This document shows positions 8,524 to 16,640 of a stretch of DNA of 64,000 bases, piece after piece. This stretch comes from Chelatococcus asaccharovorans (GTDB lineage Bacteria; Pseudomonadota; Alphaproteobacteria; Rhizobiales; Beijerinckiaceae), in contig NZ_QJJK01000001.1 in NCBI RefSeq assembly GCF_003201475.1, forward strand, positions 198,501-262,500, read 5' to 3'. The notes beneath the pieces were generated by a model. It did not search any database. It had not been told where the DNA came from and saw nothing but the letters and a program-made list of their open reading frames with translations. The position numbers were made by a program, and so were the translations under genes. How positions within the stretch are numbered: the first letter of the stretch is position 1; the number at the start of each line of letters is the position of its first letter.

Positions 8524-9396
8524 TCAGACCTTCTTGGCAAGGACGCGGCCGAAGAGCCCTTCGGGCTTCAGCGTCAGCGCCGCGAGCAGGATGAGGAGGC
8601 CTGGTACCTCCTTGTAGCCGGTGGAGATGTAGAAGGCGGTGAGCGCCTCGGCGATGCCGATCAGAAGGCCGCCCACCACGGCGCCGAGGCCGGAGGTGAG
8701 GCCGCCGAGGATGGCGGCCGAGAACCCCTTGAGCGCAAGCACCAGCCCCATTCCCGGCCCGGTGAGCGTGACGGGCGCGACCAGCACCCCGGCACAGGCC
8801 GCGGTGGCGCAGGACAAGGCGAAGGAGCCGGAGATCACCTTTTCGGTGTCGATGCCCACGAGCCCGGCCGCCTCGCGCTCGTCGGCGGTCGCGGCGAAGG
8901 CGCGTCCGAGCAGGGTGAAACGGTTGAATAGCTCGATCGCCACCATGAGCAGCAGCGCGCCGCCCACGATGAGAAGCTCCGTCGGCATGACGAAGGCGCC
9001 ACCGATTTCAATCGGCAGCGGAGGCAGGGGCGAAGGAAACGGCAGGTCCTCCTTGCCCCAGATGTTCTCGGAGACGTTCTTCGCGACGATGCCAAAGGCG
9101 ATCGTTGCGAGGATCCAGCCTTCCGACGGGCTGTCGAGGGTTGGCCGCACCGCGATCCGCTCCACCACGAGGCCGTAGAGGCCGCCGAACACGATGACCA
9201 CCGGCAGCATGGCCCAGTATCCCAGCATGGGCGTGAGCGACAGGCCGACGAGGGCGCCGACGGCGAGGGCCTCGCCCTGGCCGAAATTCACGGTGCGGGA
9301 GGTCACGTAGGTGAGCTGGTAACCGAATGCGATCAGGCCGTAGATGGTGCCGAGCGTGATTCCGCTGACCAGCACCTGAGGCAGGACGTCGAGCAT
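8524..9396 (-). CDS. livH: Branched-chain-type ABC transporter permease (LivH)
   Basis: 290 residues with about eight hydrophobic segments and the LivH-type N-terminus SGITLGTIYGLIAFGYQLTY followed by VNFGQGE. AAGGAG lies 5-6 bases before the ATG. It pairs with the LivM half of the downstream fusion to form the membrane channel. It sits between the substrate-binding protein gene (upstream, 76 bases) and the fusion gene. Confidence 0.92.
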   Translation of the reverse strand: MLDVLPQVLVSGITLGTIYGLIAFGYQLTYVTSRTVNFGQGEALAVGALVGLSLTPMLGYWAMLPVVIVFGGLYGLVVERIAVRPTLDSPSEGWILATIAFGIVAKNVSENIWGKEDLPFPSPLPPLPIEIGGAFVMPTELLIVGGALLLMVAIELFNRFTLLGRAFAATADEREAAGLVGIDTEKVISGSFALSCATAACAGVLVAPVTLTGPGMGLVLALKGFSAAILGGLTSGLGAVVGGLLIGIAEALTAFYISTGYKEVPGLLILLAALTLKPEGLFGRVLAKKV

Positions 9397-9472
9397 GTGC
9401 GCTCCTTCGGAGCCGCCTCACGCGGCGGCTCCATGGTGGGGGGAGGATGCGGCGGCAGGAGCCGGCGGACGC

Positions 9473-10678
9473 CTATTTGCCCACTCTCGCCCTGTCGACT
9501 TCGTCGGCAAAGACGACGCGGCCCGCCTTCACCGTTCCGAAAACGACATGCTCCGGCACCGTCGCCTCGTGATCCTCGGCGGAGAAGGGGCGCTCATAGG
9601 TGGCGATGACGCCCTCGACCGGAGCCTTCAAGTCCTCCAGCGCCGCCTTCACCTGCGCTCCGTTCGGATTGGGTCCCGCCTGCGCCACCGCCGCGGCCAG
9701 CAGCAGCATCGCATCATAGGATTGCGCCGCCGAGGAGGGATTGGGCAGCCGCTCCACGCCGAATGCCTTCTGATAGGCTGTGATGAACGCGGCCCAGCGC
9801 GGGCTTACACCCGCATCCTGGATGAACGTCTGGGGCATGTAGACCCCTTCGCCGTTCACCCCCGCATTGTCGATGTAGTTCGACATCGAGGCGTTCCAGC
9901 TGGTGATATAGGGAACCTTCCAGCCGATCTTGGCCATGGAGTTGGCGATCTGCGCGAGATCCGGCCCGAGCGCATAGCCGAATACGCCCTGCGCGCCCGC
10001 GGCCCGCGCCTTCAGCAATTGCGGCGTCATGTCCACGTCGCGGACATTGAACTTCTCCACCAACACCGGGGTGACGCCGAGCTTCGCCAAAGCCGCGACG
10101 AGATCGTCCTTGCCAAGCTGGCCGTAATTCGTGGAGTCCGCGAGGATGGCCAGCTTGGTGATCTTGCGGCGCTGCACCATCTCCTCCGCCATCATAGCCG
10201 ACTGGATGGTGTCGAAGGCGCCGATGCGGAAGATGTAGTTCTCCGCATAGGCCGGCGGCGTGAACTGCTGGCTGACTTGGCTTCCCGTGGCGACGGGGAT
10301 GATGATGGGCGTCTTCGCCTCCTGGTAGAGGCGCGAGGCGGCGAGTGCGACCGGCGTGTTCGCGATGCCGACCACCCCGATCACCCCTTCCTTGGTGGTG
10401 AGTTCCTGGGCGATCTGGATACCGCGCTCGGGCTTCGATTCGTCGTCGCGCTCGATCAGCTCCAACTTGCGGCCGCCGAGTCCGCCCCGGGCGTTGATGG
10501 CGTCGGCGGCCAGCCTCACGCCGTCGCGGATGGATACGCCGAGCGGTGCTGAGCCTCCGGTGAAGGGGCCCGTGAGGCCGATGCGGACGGTTTCCTGGGC
10601 ACGTGCGGCGGGAGGAAGCGCAGGCGTCGCGGCGCACACCACAGCGACGCCAAGCGCGAGGATGCGCATGGCTTTCAT
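9473..10678 (-). CDS. Branched-chain-type ABC transporter substrate-binding protein (LivJ-like)
   Basis: 401 residues from the ATG at 10678, chosen because AGGAG precedes it and a clean signal peptide follows (MKAMRILALGVAVVCAATPA, cleavage near ARA-QE). The mature part begins VRIGLTGPFTGG, the Peripla_BP_6 pattern, with AADAINARGGLGGRKLELIERDD and a GVIGVVGIANT block typical of type I periplasmic binding proteins. It is the first gene of the importer and is preceded by two large inverted repeats. The ligand is unknown. Confidence 0.9.
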   Translation of the reverse strand: MKAMRILALGVAVVCAATPALPPAARAQETVRIGLTGPFTGGSAPLGVSIRDGVRLAADAINARGGLGGRKLELIERDDESKPERGIQIAQELTTKEGVIGVVGIANTPVALAASRLYQEAKTPIIIPVATGSQVSQQFTPPAYAENYIFRIGAFDTIQSAMMAEEMVQRRKITKLAILADSTNYGQLGKDDLVAALAKLGVTPVLVEKFNVRDVDMTPQLLKARAAGAQGVFGYALGPDLAQIANSMAKIGWKVPYITSWNASMSNYIDNAGVNGEGVYMPQTFIQDAGVSPRWAAFITAYQKAFGVERLPNPSSAAQSYDAMLLLAAAVAQAGPNPNGAQVKAALEDLKAPVEGVIATYERPFSAEDHEATVPEHVVFGTVKAGRVVFADEVDRARVGK

Positions 10679-10765
10679 GAATTGATCTCCTACTGGAAAT
10701 GGAGCCGGGTCGTGATCCGGCCGGTTGTCGAGGCGCCTTCTGCGGACGCCGGACCTGATGTGCAC

Positions 10766-10934
10766 CTAGTGGTTCGACTCCGACATTTGCATCCGCCCGA
10801 TAGCACCCTCGGAGCAAATGTCGGAGTCAAGAAAACCACTAGCAAGTTATTGGTTCTAGTGGAGCTTTTGAATTTGACATTTGATTTGGAGCATGATGTC
10901 AGGCGGGACTCAAATGTCAAATTCGCTCCACTAG
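10766..10934. repeat. Pair of adjacent long inverted repeats with CTAGTGG/CCACTAG ends
   Basis: Two palindromic units lie 13 bases apart in the 369-bp gap before the LivJ-like gene. Unit 1 (10766-10842) pairs CTAGTGGTT plus GACTCCGACATTTGC with GCAAATGTCGGAGTC plus AACCACTAG. Unit 2 (10856-10934) pairs CTAGTGGAGC plus GAATTTGACATTTGA with TCAAATGTCAAATTC plus GCTCCACTAG. The arms of the two units resemble each other, so they look like diverged copies of one element. No coding sequence is inside. The rest of the gap (10935-11047) shows nothing. Confidence 0.85.
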
Positions 10935-11047
10935 ACGACTGTCGGCTCACCGATGGCGTCTGACTTGGCGCTTGTTCTCAGAATTCTGTCTTTTGGTCTT
11001 GGAGCCCGTGCGCCCGCAACAAGGGTTCAGCGGAGCGTGAGACCGTT

Positions 11048-11752
11048 TCAGGTCCAGCCCAGGGACCGAAAATAAGGCGGGACGCGATCCAGAGTGGGAA
11101 AGACGGCATCGGGCGCATAGTCCGGCAGGGGCTTACGGCCTGTTCCGCGGTCGATCCAGATGCAGCGGAAGCCCATGTCCCGTGCTGCGGCGAGATCGAG
11201 GTGCGGGCTCGCGCAGATATGCACGATGTCGTCCTTCGTCACGCCAAGGGCCTTGTGGGCGTGCTCGAAGATCTGGCGCGTCGGCTTGTAGGCTTCAGCC
11301 TGCTGCGCCGTGATCACCCGGTCGATATGTCCGCCGAGCTGGGCCACGTTGCCGGCGATGATGTCATCGTCGGTGTTGGAGATGATGCAGAGCCTGAAGC
11401 CTTGCGACTTCAGCGCCTCCAGCGCGCCCACCACCTCCGGAAACGGCGGCATGCGGGCAATGGAGGATGTCAGGATCTCGATGTCGGACGGTTGATAGGA
11501 AAGGCCGAGCTCTTCCATGGCGCGGCGCAGCGCCTCGCCGGCCACCGTGCGGAAGCTCTTGTGGGGCCTTTCCGCCTCGAGCCCGTGCTCGTACTTGTCA
11601 TAGGTGTGGATGAGGGCGGCCGCGTCGACCTGCGTGCCACTCTGCTTGGCGAGGATCGTCTTTACCGCCGCAAGAAGCCCTTCATCCCACTGGATCAAGG
11701 TACCGTAGCAGTCGAAGGTGAGCCACCATTCCGGTTTTGGGCCGGGCCTCAT
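11048..11752 (-). CDS. HAD-superfamily hydrolase, type II haloacid dehalogenase-like
   Basis: 234 residues from the ATG at 11752 (AAGGGAGTG upstream). The nucleophile motif is DCYGTL with Asp14; motif II is the serine in IISNTDDD; the lysine and late acidic motifs (K-P-x-x-x-I-F, and H-L-D-L-x-A-A-R-D-M-G-F) follow in the order of the type II (L-2-haloacid) dehalogenase group. This subgroup displaces halide from a 2-haloacid, but many members are phosphatases. It lies between the dehydratase and the Liv-type importer on one strand, so it may act on the same imported acid. Confidence 0.8.
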   Translation of the reverse strand: MRPGPKPEWWLTFDCYGTLIQWDEGLLAAVKTILAKQSGTQVDAAALIHTYDKYEHGLEAERPHKSFRTVAGEALRRAMEELGLSYQPSDIEILTSSIARMPPFPEVVGALEALKSQGFRLCIISNTDDDIIAGNVAQLGGHIDRVITAQQAEAYKPTRQIFEHAHKALGVTKDDIVHICASPHLDLAAARDMGFRCIWIDRGTGRKPLPDYAPDAVFPTLDRVPPYFRSLGWT

Positions 11753-11802
11753 GTTCGTCACTCCCTTTTTGATCGCGCTGAATATCGAACAGCATGCTGG
11801 AC

Positions 11803-11938
11803 AGGACGGGTTCCGAGGTCCCGTCCTATCGCTGCGTTCGAGCATCGCCGGTGAACTCCGGTGCGCCGGCGATGCTCTCAATCTTTGTTTCCACGCATTG
11901 TCTTCCCGCGAACCGGTGTCCGGTTCGCTCGACAATGC
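11803..11938. repeat. Three consecutive perfect hairpins
   Basis: Within 136 bases: AGGACGGG (11803-11810) with CCCGTCCT (11820-11827); GAGCATCGCCGG (11840-11851) with CCGGCGATGCTC (11866-11877); and a two-part stem GCATTGTC (11895-11902) with GACAATGC (11931-11938), enclosing CGAACCGG (11909-11916) and CCGGTTCG (11920-11927). They lie between the dehydratase stop and the HAD start, both leftward genes, so they could attenuate or stabilise the transcript. The last unit resembles palindromes common in rhizobial intergenic DNA. Confidence 0.8.
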
Positions 11939-11939
11939 T

Positions 11940-13619
11940 CTAGAAGCGCGGCATCACCGCCCCTTCCGAAGCCGGCGCAACATGTTCGGAATAGAACTTC
12001 AGATAGCCCCGCTTCACGCGCGGCTCGGGCGCCACATAGGCCTCCCAGCGGGCACCGATCTCCTTCTCCGGCACATCGAGGTCGAGCCTCCGCGCCGCGA
12101 GGTCGATCGAGATGGGATCGCCATCCCGCACCACCGCGATGACGCCGCCGCGGGCTGCCTCCGGCGTGACGTAGCCGATAGCTGGGCCGTGGGTGGCGCC
12201 GGAGAAGCGCCCGTCCGTCACCAGAGCGCAACTGTCGCCCAGGCCAGCCCCCATGAGGGCCGAGGTGGCGCCCAGCATCTCGCGCATGCCAGGGCCTCCC
12301 TTCGTACCCTCGTTGCGGATGACGACGCAGGTGCCGGGCTTGATGGAGCCGGAGCGCAGAGCAGCGATGGCGCCCTCCTCCTCATCGAACACCCGCGCGG
12401 TGAGGGTACAGGCCCACATGGCCTTGGTTACGCCCGAGGCCTTCACCACCGCACCTTCGGGCGCGAGAGATCCCTTGAGGATGAACAGCGAGCCTTCGGG
12501 CTCCACGGGATCAGCCGCGGTGTGGATGACCTCGGGATCCTCGATCCTCGCCTCGTCCACGATCTCGCCTGCGGTCTTCCCGGACACGCTCAGCGCCCCG
12601 CGGTTGATGCCGGCGCCGAGAGCCTTCATCACGGCCGGCACGCCACCCGCTTCGTTCAGCTCGGTGACCCCCCAGGGCCCGGAGGGCGCGAGCTTCACCA
12701 GCGTGGGAGTCGTGCGTGACAGCGCGTCCCATGTGTCGAAGCTCAGTGCGACGCCGGCCTCCTTCGCCATGGCCATGAAGTGGAGAACCATGTTGGTGGA
12801 ACCGCCCACCGCCATGCCCACGCGCATGGCGTTCTCGAACGCCTCCTTGGTGAGGATCTTCGAGGGACGCACGTCATCACGCAGCAGATCCATGATGCGC
12901 ATGCCGGAATACTTGGCCGCACGCAGTTGATAGTTCGAGCCGGCAGGCAACGTGCCGGAATGGGGCAGCGCAAGGCCGAGCGCTTCAGTATAGATGCCGG
13001 CCGTATTGCCGGAAGTGGCGGTATCGCAAGCCCCGGCGAAGGGGAAATGGTTGTCCTCGAGCCCCTTCAGGTCCGCGGAGGACAGCTCTCCGCGAATGTG
13101 CTCGCCGACCCCGTCATAGACGGTTTCCAGGAAGACTTTACGGCCGCGATAGCGCCCCACCGGCGTCGGGCCGCCATAGAGCATGATGGCCGGCAGGTCG
13201 AGGCGCGCGGCAGCCATCACCATGCCGGGCATGACCTTGTCGCCGGAGCCGATCAACACCATGCCGTCGAGCCGATGACCTTCCACCATGAGCTCGATCA
13301 TATCGGCGACCACGTCGCGGCTCGGCAGCACATAGCGCATGCCGACGGACGCGAAGGTCTCTGAGTCCGTGACGTGGAAGGTATTGAATTCGCAAGGCGT
13401 TCCGCCCGCCATGCGGATCCCGCTCTTCACCGCATCCGCGACCTGGCGCAGATGGACGTTCTCCGGCGAGAAGTCTTGGTAGGTATTCACCACCGCGATC
13501 ATGGGGCGGGCGAATTCCTCGTCGATCAGGCCTGCGCCCTTTGCCCAGGCCCGCTGCAGGGACCTCTCGACGCCCTGGAACTGGTGCTTGCTGCGGCTGT
13601 TGCTTTCATGGTCGGTCAT
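11940..13619 (-). CDS. IlvD/Edd-family dehydratase lacking two of the usual cluster cysteines
   Basis: 559 residues from the ATG at 13619 (AAGGACC upstream), full length for the family. The fold markers are clear: [67 protein letters not shown] and the late KGGPGMREM and LVTDGRFSG blocks. In dihydroxy-acid and sugar-acid dehydratases an Fe-S cluster is held by cysteines in P-C-N, (N/G)-C-D-K and G-A-C-x motifs. Here these positions read Glu53 (SPEN), Gly126 (GSGDK) and Cys199 (GACDT). So it belongs to the family but probably does not bind the standard cluster. The neighbouring GntR gene probably controls it. Confidence 0.85.
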   Translation of the reverse strand: MTDHESNSRSKHQFQGVERSLQRAWAKGAGLIDEEFARPMIAVVNTYQDFSPENVHLRQVADAVKSGIRMAGGTPCEFNTFHVTDSETFASVGMRYVLPSRDVVADMIELMVEGHRLDGMVLIGSGDKVMPGMVMAAARLDLPAIMLYGGPTPVGRYRGRKVFLETVYDGVGEHIRGELSSADLKGLEDNHFPFAGACDTATSGNTAGIYTEALGLALPHSGTLPAGSNYQLRAAKYSGMRIMDLLRDDVRPSKILTKEAFENAMRVGMAVGGSTNMVLHFMAMAKEAGVALSFDTWDALSRTTPTLVKLAPSGPWGVTELNEAGGVPAVMKALGAGINRGALSVSGKTAGEIVDEARIEDPEVIHTAADPVEPEGSLFILKGSLAPEGAVVKASGVTKAMWACTLTARVFDEEEGAIAALRSGSIKPGTCVVIRNEGTKGGPGMREMLGATSALMGAGLGDSCALVTDGRFSGATHGPAIGYVTPEAARGGVIAVVRDGDPISIDLAARRLDLDVPEKEIGARWEAYVAPEPRVKRGYLKFYSEHVAPASEGAVMPRF

Positions 13620-13707
13620 GGTTGGTCCTTTCCGGGTCACCGGCCAGCCCGAGCACCTTTTTTGCGTACGGGCCTTCATTCACGAAGGCAGCTAATCACA
13701 TTCTCGA

Positions 13708-13725
13708 TTGTCTAACAACCGACAA
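13708..13725. promoter_or_regulatory. Candidate GntR operator upstream of the dehydratase
   Basis: Read on the minus strand this site is TTGTCGGTTGTTAGACAA. It matches 16 of 18 bases with the site at 14507-14524 before the regulator gene. It ends with the core TTGT-CTA-ACAA (13708-13718, plus strand), the form usual for FCD-type GntR regulators. It lies about 90 bases before the dehydratase start. Confidence 0.7.
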
Positions 13726-13783
13726 TTTTCACAAGCGCTGATTTTCCTGCGGCGGCACGCGCCGCCGCCGGCCGGCGCAGCTT

Positions 13784-14491
13784 TCAGGCGCTCTCGCGGG
13801 CCTCCTGCTCGCGCAGATATCCGACGAGGATTTCGCCCTGCTCGGTGTTGTGAGTCACAGACAACTCGGCCGCCATCCGCGCGTCCCCGCGCACGATCGC
13901 ATCGACGAGCGGCTGGTGCTGCGCGACGATCTGCTCCGGGTGTGGCACCAGGGAATCGCTGGAAGCGATGTAGATGCGGATCTGCTGCTCCACCTTGAGA
14001 TATTGTTCCGCCAAGCGGCGATGACCTGACAACGCGATGATGGCTTTGTGGAGCGCAAAATCCGCCTCCGCAATCTCGGCTTTGCGGCCTCCGACGCATG
14101 CGGCGGACAGCGCCTTCAGGCTCTTGGTGAGACGCTCCTTCACCATGCTTGACTCAGCCGTGGAGCGGCTGGCGCGCTCCACGACCAACCGCGCCGCCAG
14201 CGCTTCGAGGCTCGACCGAAGCGTGTACAGTTCCCACGCGTCCCGGGAGGTCAGCGTCATCACCGTCCAGCCGGTGTAAGGAACCTGGACGATGAGGCCC
14301 TCCTGGGCCATCTGGTGGAGCGCGGTGCGCACCGTCGCACGCGACACCTCCAACTGCTCGGATAGCTTGATCTCCGTGAGCTTCATCCCGGGAGGGAGCC
14401 GCCCGGAGACGATGCTCTCCCGCAGCACATCGGCAGCCTGAACCTCAGCGCTGACCTTCTTCACCGACCTCACCGGCCCTGCATTCGCCAT
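13784..14491 (-). CDS. GntR-family (FCD) transcriptional regulator
   Basis: 235 residues from the ATG at 14491, with AGGTGA 8 bases upstream. The N-terminal winged helix runs about residues 15-80 (VLRESIVSGRLPPGMKLTEI, then LSEQLEVSRATVRTALHQMAQEGLI), followed by an all-helical FCD ligand domain with the E/D-x-x-x-H metal pattern (ADFALHKAI). Matching 18-bp sites lie before this gene and before the dehydratase that follows on the same strand, so autoregulation and control of the dehydratase, HAD and possibly the importer is inferred. Confidence 0.9.
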   Translation of the reverse strand: MANAGPVRSVKKVSAEVQAADVLRESIVSGRLPPGMKLTEIKLSEQLEVSRATVRTALHQMAQEGLIVQVPYTGWTVMTLTSRDAWELYTLRSSLEALAARLVVERASRSTAESSMVKERLTKSLKALSAACVGGRKAEIAEADFALHKAIIALSGHRRLAEQYLKVEQQIRIYIASSDSLVPHPEQIVAQHQPLVDAIVRGDARMAAELSVTHNTEQGEILVGYLREQEARESA

Positions 14492-14506
14492 AGCCAAATC
14501 ACCTAT

Positions 14507-14524
14507 TTGTCGATTGTCAGACAA
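14507..14524. promoter_or_regulatory. Candidate GntR operator upstream of its own gene
   Basis: TTGTCGATTGTCAGACAA contains the perfect palindrome TTGTC-A-GACAA (14514-14524) and matches the site at 13708-13725 in 16 of 18 bases. It begins 16 bases before the GntR start codon, where bound repressor would block transcription. Confidence 0.7.
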
Positions 14525-14825
14525 GACATGATGTCGCGCTATGTTGCAAGGGGTATTCAACAGATGGGGGAGGATTCGCCGTCTCCCCCGGGGTCGTCCG
14601 TGCCCTGGCAGCGCCGTTGCGGCGCCGTCAGGGGAGGCAACCCACCCCTGTTCACTTGCCGCCGATACGGGCAAATATTCCGACGATCGACTCGCAGGCG
14701 TCGTGGCCATTCTTCACCGAGGGCCATCTCCGATCACCAGACGCGCGGATGCGGACGGACGAGGCGATCTGGCACCGGTTGCCGGGGGATCACTGCGGAC
14801 CAGACACCGATGACAGGCGCAAGGT
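14525..14825. other. Intergenic region without a recognised gene
   Basis: About 300 bases between the GntR and glyoxalase-like genes. The only structure I see is a 7-bp stem, GGGGGAG (14566-14572) with CTCCCCC (14583-14589), without a T-run. Short open frames here have no motif or ribosome-binding site. Confidence 0.4.
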
Positions 14826-15233
14826 TCATCCTCGGAACTCCCGCTCGATCAGTTCGATCCGGTAGCCATCGGGATCTTCGGCAAAGGCGATCGTCTCGCC
14901 TCCACCGCCCTCAAGCGGGCCAGCCGGGCGCAGGATTTTGACACCTTGGCGAGCGAGATCCTCGGCCGACGCGAAAATGTCAGCGACGCCGATGGCGATG
15001 TGGCCGAAAGCTGTACCGAGCGCATAGTCCCGTCCATCCCAATTCTGGGTGAGCTCGATCACGGCGGTATCGGCCTCATCCCCGTAGCCGACAAAGACGA
15101 GGGTGAATTGGCCGTCCGGAAAATCTTGTCGGCGCAACAGTCGCATGCCGAGCTTGCCGACATAGAAGTCAAGGCTTGCGTCGAGATCGCGGACGCGGAG
15201 CATGGTGTGGAGCAGGCGTACATGTGAAATCAT
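14826..15233 (-). CDS. Glyoxalase/VOC-family protein, lactoylglutathione lyase-like
   Basis: 135 residues from the ATG at 15233, the length of one-domain GloA. The pattern LLHTMLRVRDLDASLDFYVGKLGM is the classical GloA N-terminus, with the first metal His near residue 9. The repeated beta-alpha half holds a second metal residue (AVIELTQNWD), then FGHIAIGVADI, and the C-terminal EDPDGYRIELIE supplies the last glutamate. It probably converts hemithioacetals such as methylglyoxal-glutathione. It lies 105 bases downstream of the tautomerase gene on the same strand and may share its TetR control. Confidence 0.85.
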   Translation of the reverse strand: MISHVRLLHTMLRVRDLDASLDFYVGKLGMRLLRRQDFPDGQFTLVFVGYGDEADTAVIELTQNWDGRDYALGTAFGHIAIGVADIFASAEDLARQGVKILRPAGPLEGGGGETIAFAEDPDGYRIELIEREFRG

Positions 15234-15338
15234 GAGCTCTGGCCTTCCAAATCGATTTGCGAGACCGGCGCGAGGCGTGCCGTCGAGGCGCGTGGCGCCG
15301 CGCCCAGGAGGCAAAGCGCGGCGCAGGGAACCGGGGTG

Positions 15339-15755
15339 TCAGCCGGCCGCGACAGCGGCGCCGATTTCGGTGTTGGTCATGGCCTTGCCGTCAAAGTTCC
15401 AAGCGCCGTCGACCGCGTGGACGACATTGATGAAAATCTTGTCACGCGGCTGCCGGCCGCCCGACATTTCATGAATGATGTCAGTCGCCTCGGCGAAATA
15501 GCCTTGCTGAACCGCGCGGTCGGCGAAGGCAAAGGAGGGCACCTTCCATTCGATGAAAGCGACCGGCGTCTCGTTGGTGCCGGTGAAAGTCGTGCCCTTG
15601 GGCATGACATGAAGCGAGCCGACGACATTGGGCGTCATCACCTTGTTGCCGGTGAGCCCGTGCCATTTGAGCATGGCCTCAGATAGCCGCGCAAAGGCGA
15701 GCTTTTCCTGCCCTGCGGGGATGACACCTTCGGTGAGGGTGAGCGTGAGGGGCAT
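15339..15755 (-). CDS. Tautomerase-superfamily protein
   Basis: 138 residues beginning M-P-L-T-L-T-L-T-E-G-V; removal of Met exposes the catalytic N-terminal proline of the 4-oxalocrotonate tautomerase fold. At twice the usual 60-70 residue subunit size it is probably a fused two-unit form. A second half motif, DKIFINVVHAVDGAWNFDGK, resembles the strand of the second unit. The substrate is unknown. It is divergent from a TetR gene across three copies of a palindrome, a common arrangement for stress-responsive enzymes handling electrophiles; the glyoxalase-like gene downstream fits that theme. Confidence 0.75.
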   Translation of the reverse strand: MPLTLTLTEGVIPAGQEKLAFARLSEAMLKWHGLTGNKVMTPNVVGSLHVMPKGTTFTGTNETPVAFIEWKVPSFAFADRAVQQGYFAEATDIIHEMSGGRQPRDKIFINVVHAVDGAWNFDGKAMTNTEIGAAVAAG

Positions 15756-15823
15756 ATCGAATCTCCGGCTTTCCTGAATGAGGACCGATGCCGCAGCCCT
15801 TGCCGCCGCACCGCGATCGCCAT

Positions 15824-15892
15824 ATAACGATCGTGATGTTGAAGATTAATAACGATCGTTATTTTGTCAATCTCAAAAATAACGATCGTTAT
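15824..15892. promoter_or_regulatory. Three-copy TetR operator (AACGATCGTT palindrome)
   Basis: The palindromic core ATAACGATCGTTAT occurs three times: a partial copy at 15824-15834 and fuller copies at about 15848-15863 and 15878-15892, spaced about 26-30 bases. All lie between the divergent tautomerase and TetR genes, and the last one abuts the TetR reading frame. They are very likely the binding sites of the adjacent TetR protein. Confidence 0.85.
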
Positions 15893-15908
15893 GTCGAGAG
15901 TGCGCGAC

Positions 15909-16472
15909 ATGGCTCATCCAGTTGGAAAAAAAGAGGAAAGCCGCGCGAAAATCCTGGCCAGCGCCGGTCAGGGATTTCGCCGCCATGGCTTTGGTGGTCT
16001 CGGTATCGATGCCCTCGCCAAGGAGGCGGGCGTGACCTCGGGGGCCTTTTACGCGCACTTCAAGTCGAAGGCGGAGGCGTTCCGCGCCGCCGTGAGCAGA
16101 GGCATGGCCGAGCTTGCCGACGGAGTTGATCACTTCCGACGCGAAGGTGGTGGTTGGGTGGCGCGCTTTGTCGAATTCTACCTGAGCGAGCGGCGGACCT
16201 GCGATCTCGGCGAAAGCTGCGCGTTGCAGAGCCTGACCAATGAGGTCGCGCGCGCCGAACCGCAAACGCGCATGGCCTATGAGGCCGAGCTGCGGCGCAC
16301 CATCGAGGGGCTGGCGTCCGGCATGGTCACGGGATCCACGCAGGGCGATCGGGCCAAAGCCATTGCCCTGCTCGCGACTCTGTCTGGCGGCATTTCCATG
16401 GCGCGCGCGGTCAATGACCCTGCCCTTGCCGATGAAATCATTTCAGCACTGCGGAGCGCGGCGGAGGTTTAG
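15909..16472 (+). CDS. TetR-family transcriptional repressor
   Basis: 187 residues from the ATG at 15909, preceded by GAGAG at 8 bases. In-frame starts at 15891 (overlapping an operator, no ribosome site) and 15864 (TTG) are less likely. The helix-turn-helix is ILASAGQGFRRHGFGGLGIDALAKEAGVTSGAFYAHFKSKAEAF, residues about 15-58, a strong TetR signature. The C-terminal domain contains GESCALQSLTNEVARA, typical of the AcrR/NemR-like subgroup with a cysteine that can sense electrophiles; Cys here is suggestive only. It is likely to repress itself and the tautomerase/glyoxalase pair. Confidence 0.9.
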   Translation: MAHPVGKKEESRAKILASAGQGFRRHGFGGLGIDALAKEAGVTSGAFYAHFKSKAEAFRAAVSRGMAELADGVDHFRREGGGWVARFVEFYLSERRTCDLGESCALQSLTNEVARAEPQTRMAYEAELRRTIEGLASGMVTGSTQGDRAKAIALLATLSGGISMARAVNDPALADEIISALRSAAEV

Positions 16473-16584
16473 GAGCCCGGCCCGTCTTGCAGAGAAGGTG
16501 GCAGAGAGCTCGCGCGGCCAGCCGAGAGGACGGGCTCGCACCAGCGCCCTGCGCGGATTGAAACGCTCTTTCGGCCGGGTGATA

Positions 16585-16613
16585 TTGACTTGCTATTTTT
16601 ACCCGGATAATAA
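16585..16613 (+). promoter_or_regulatory. Candidate sigma70-type promoter and operator for the DUF2239 gene
   Basis: TTGACT (16585-16590), a 17-base spacer and TAATAA (16608-16613) stand 28 bases before the DUF2239 start. Inside the spacer, TTACCCGGATAA (16599-16610) is nearly palindromic and could be an operator. Confidence 0.45.
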
Positions 16614-16640
16614 CTCGCCATCGTCGTTCCGGTGCGCGCA

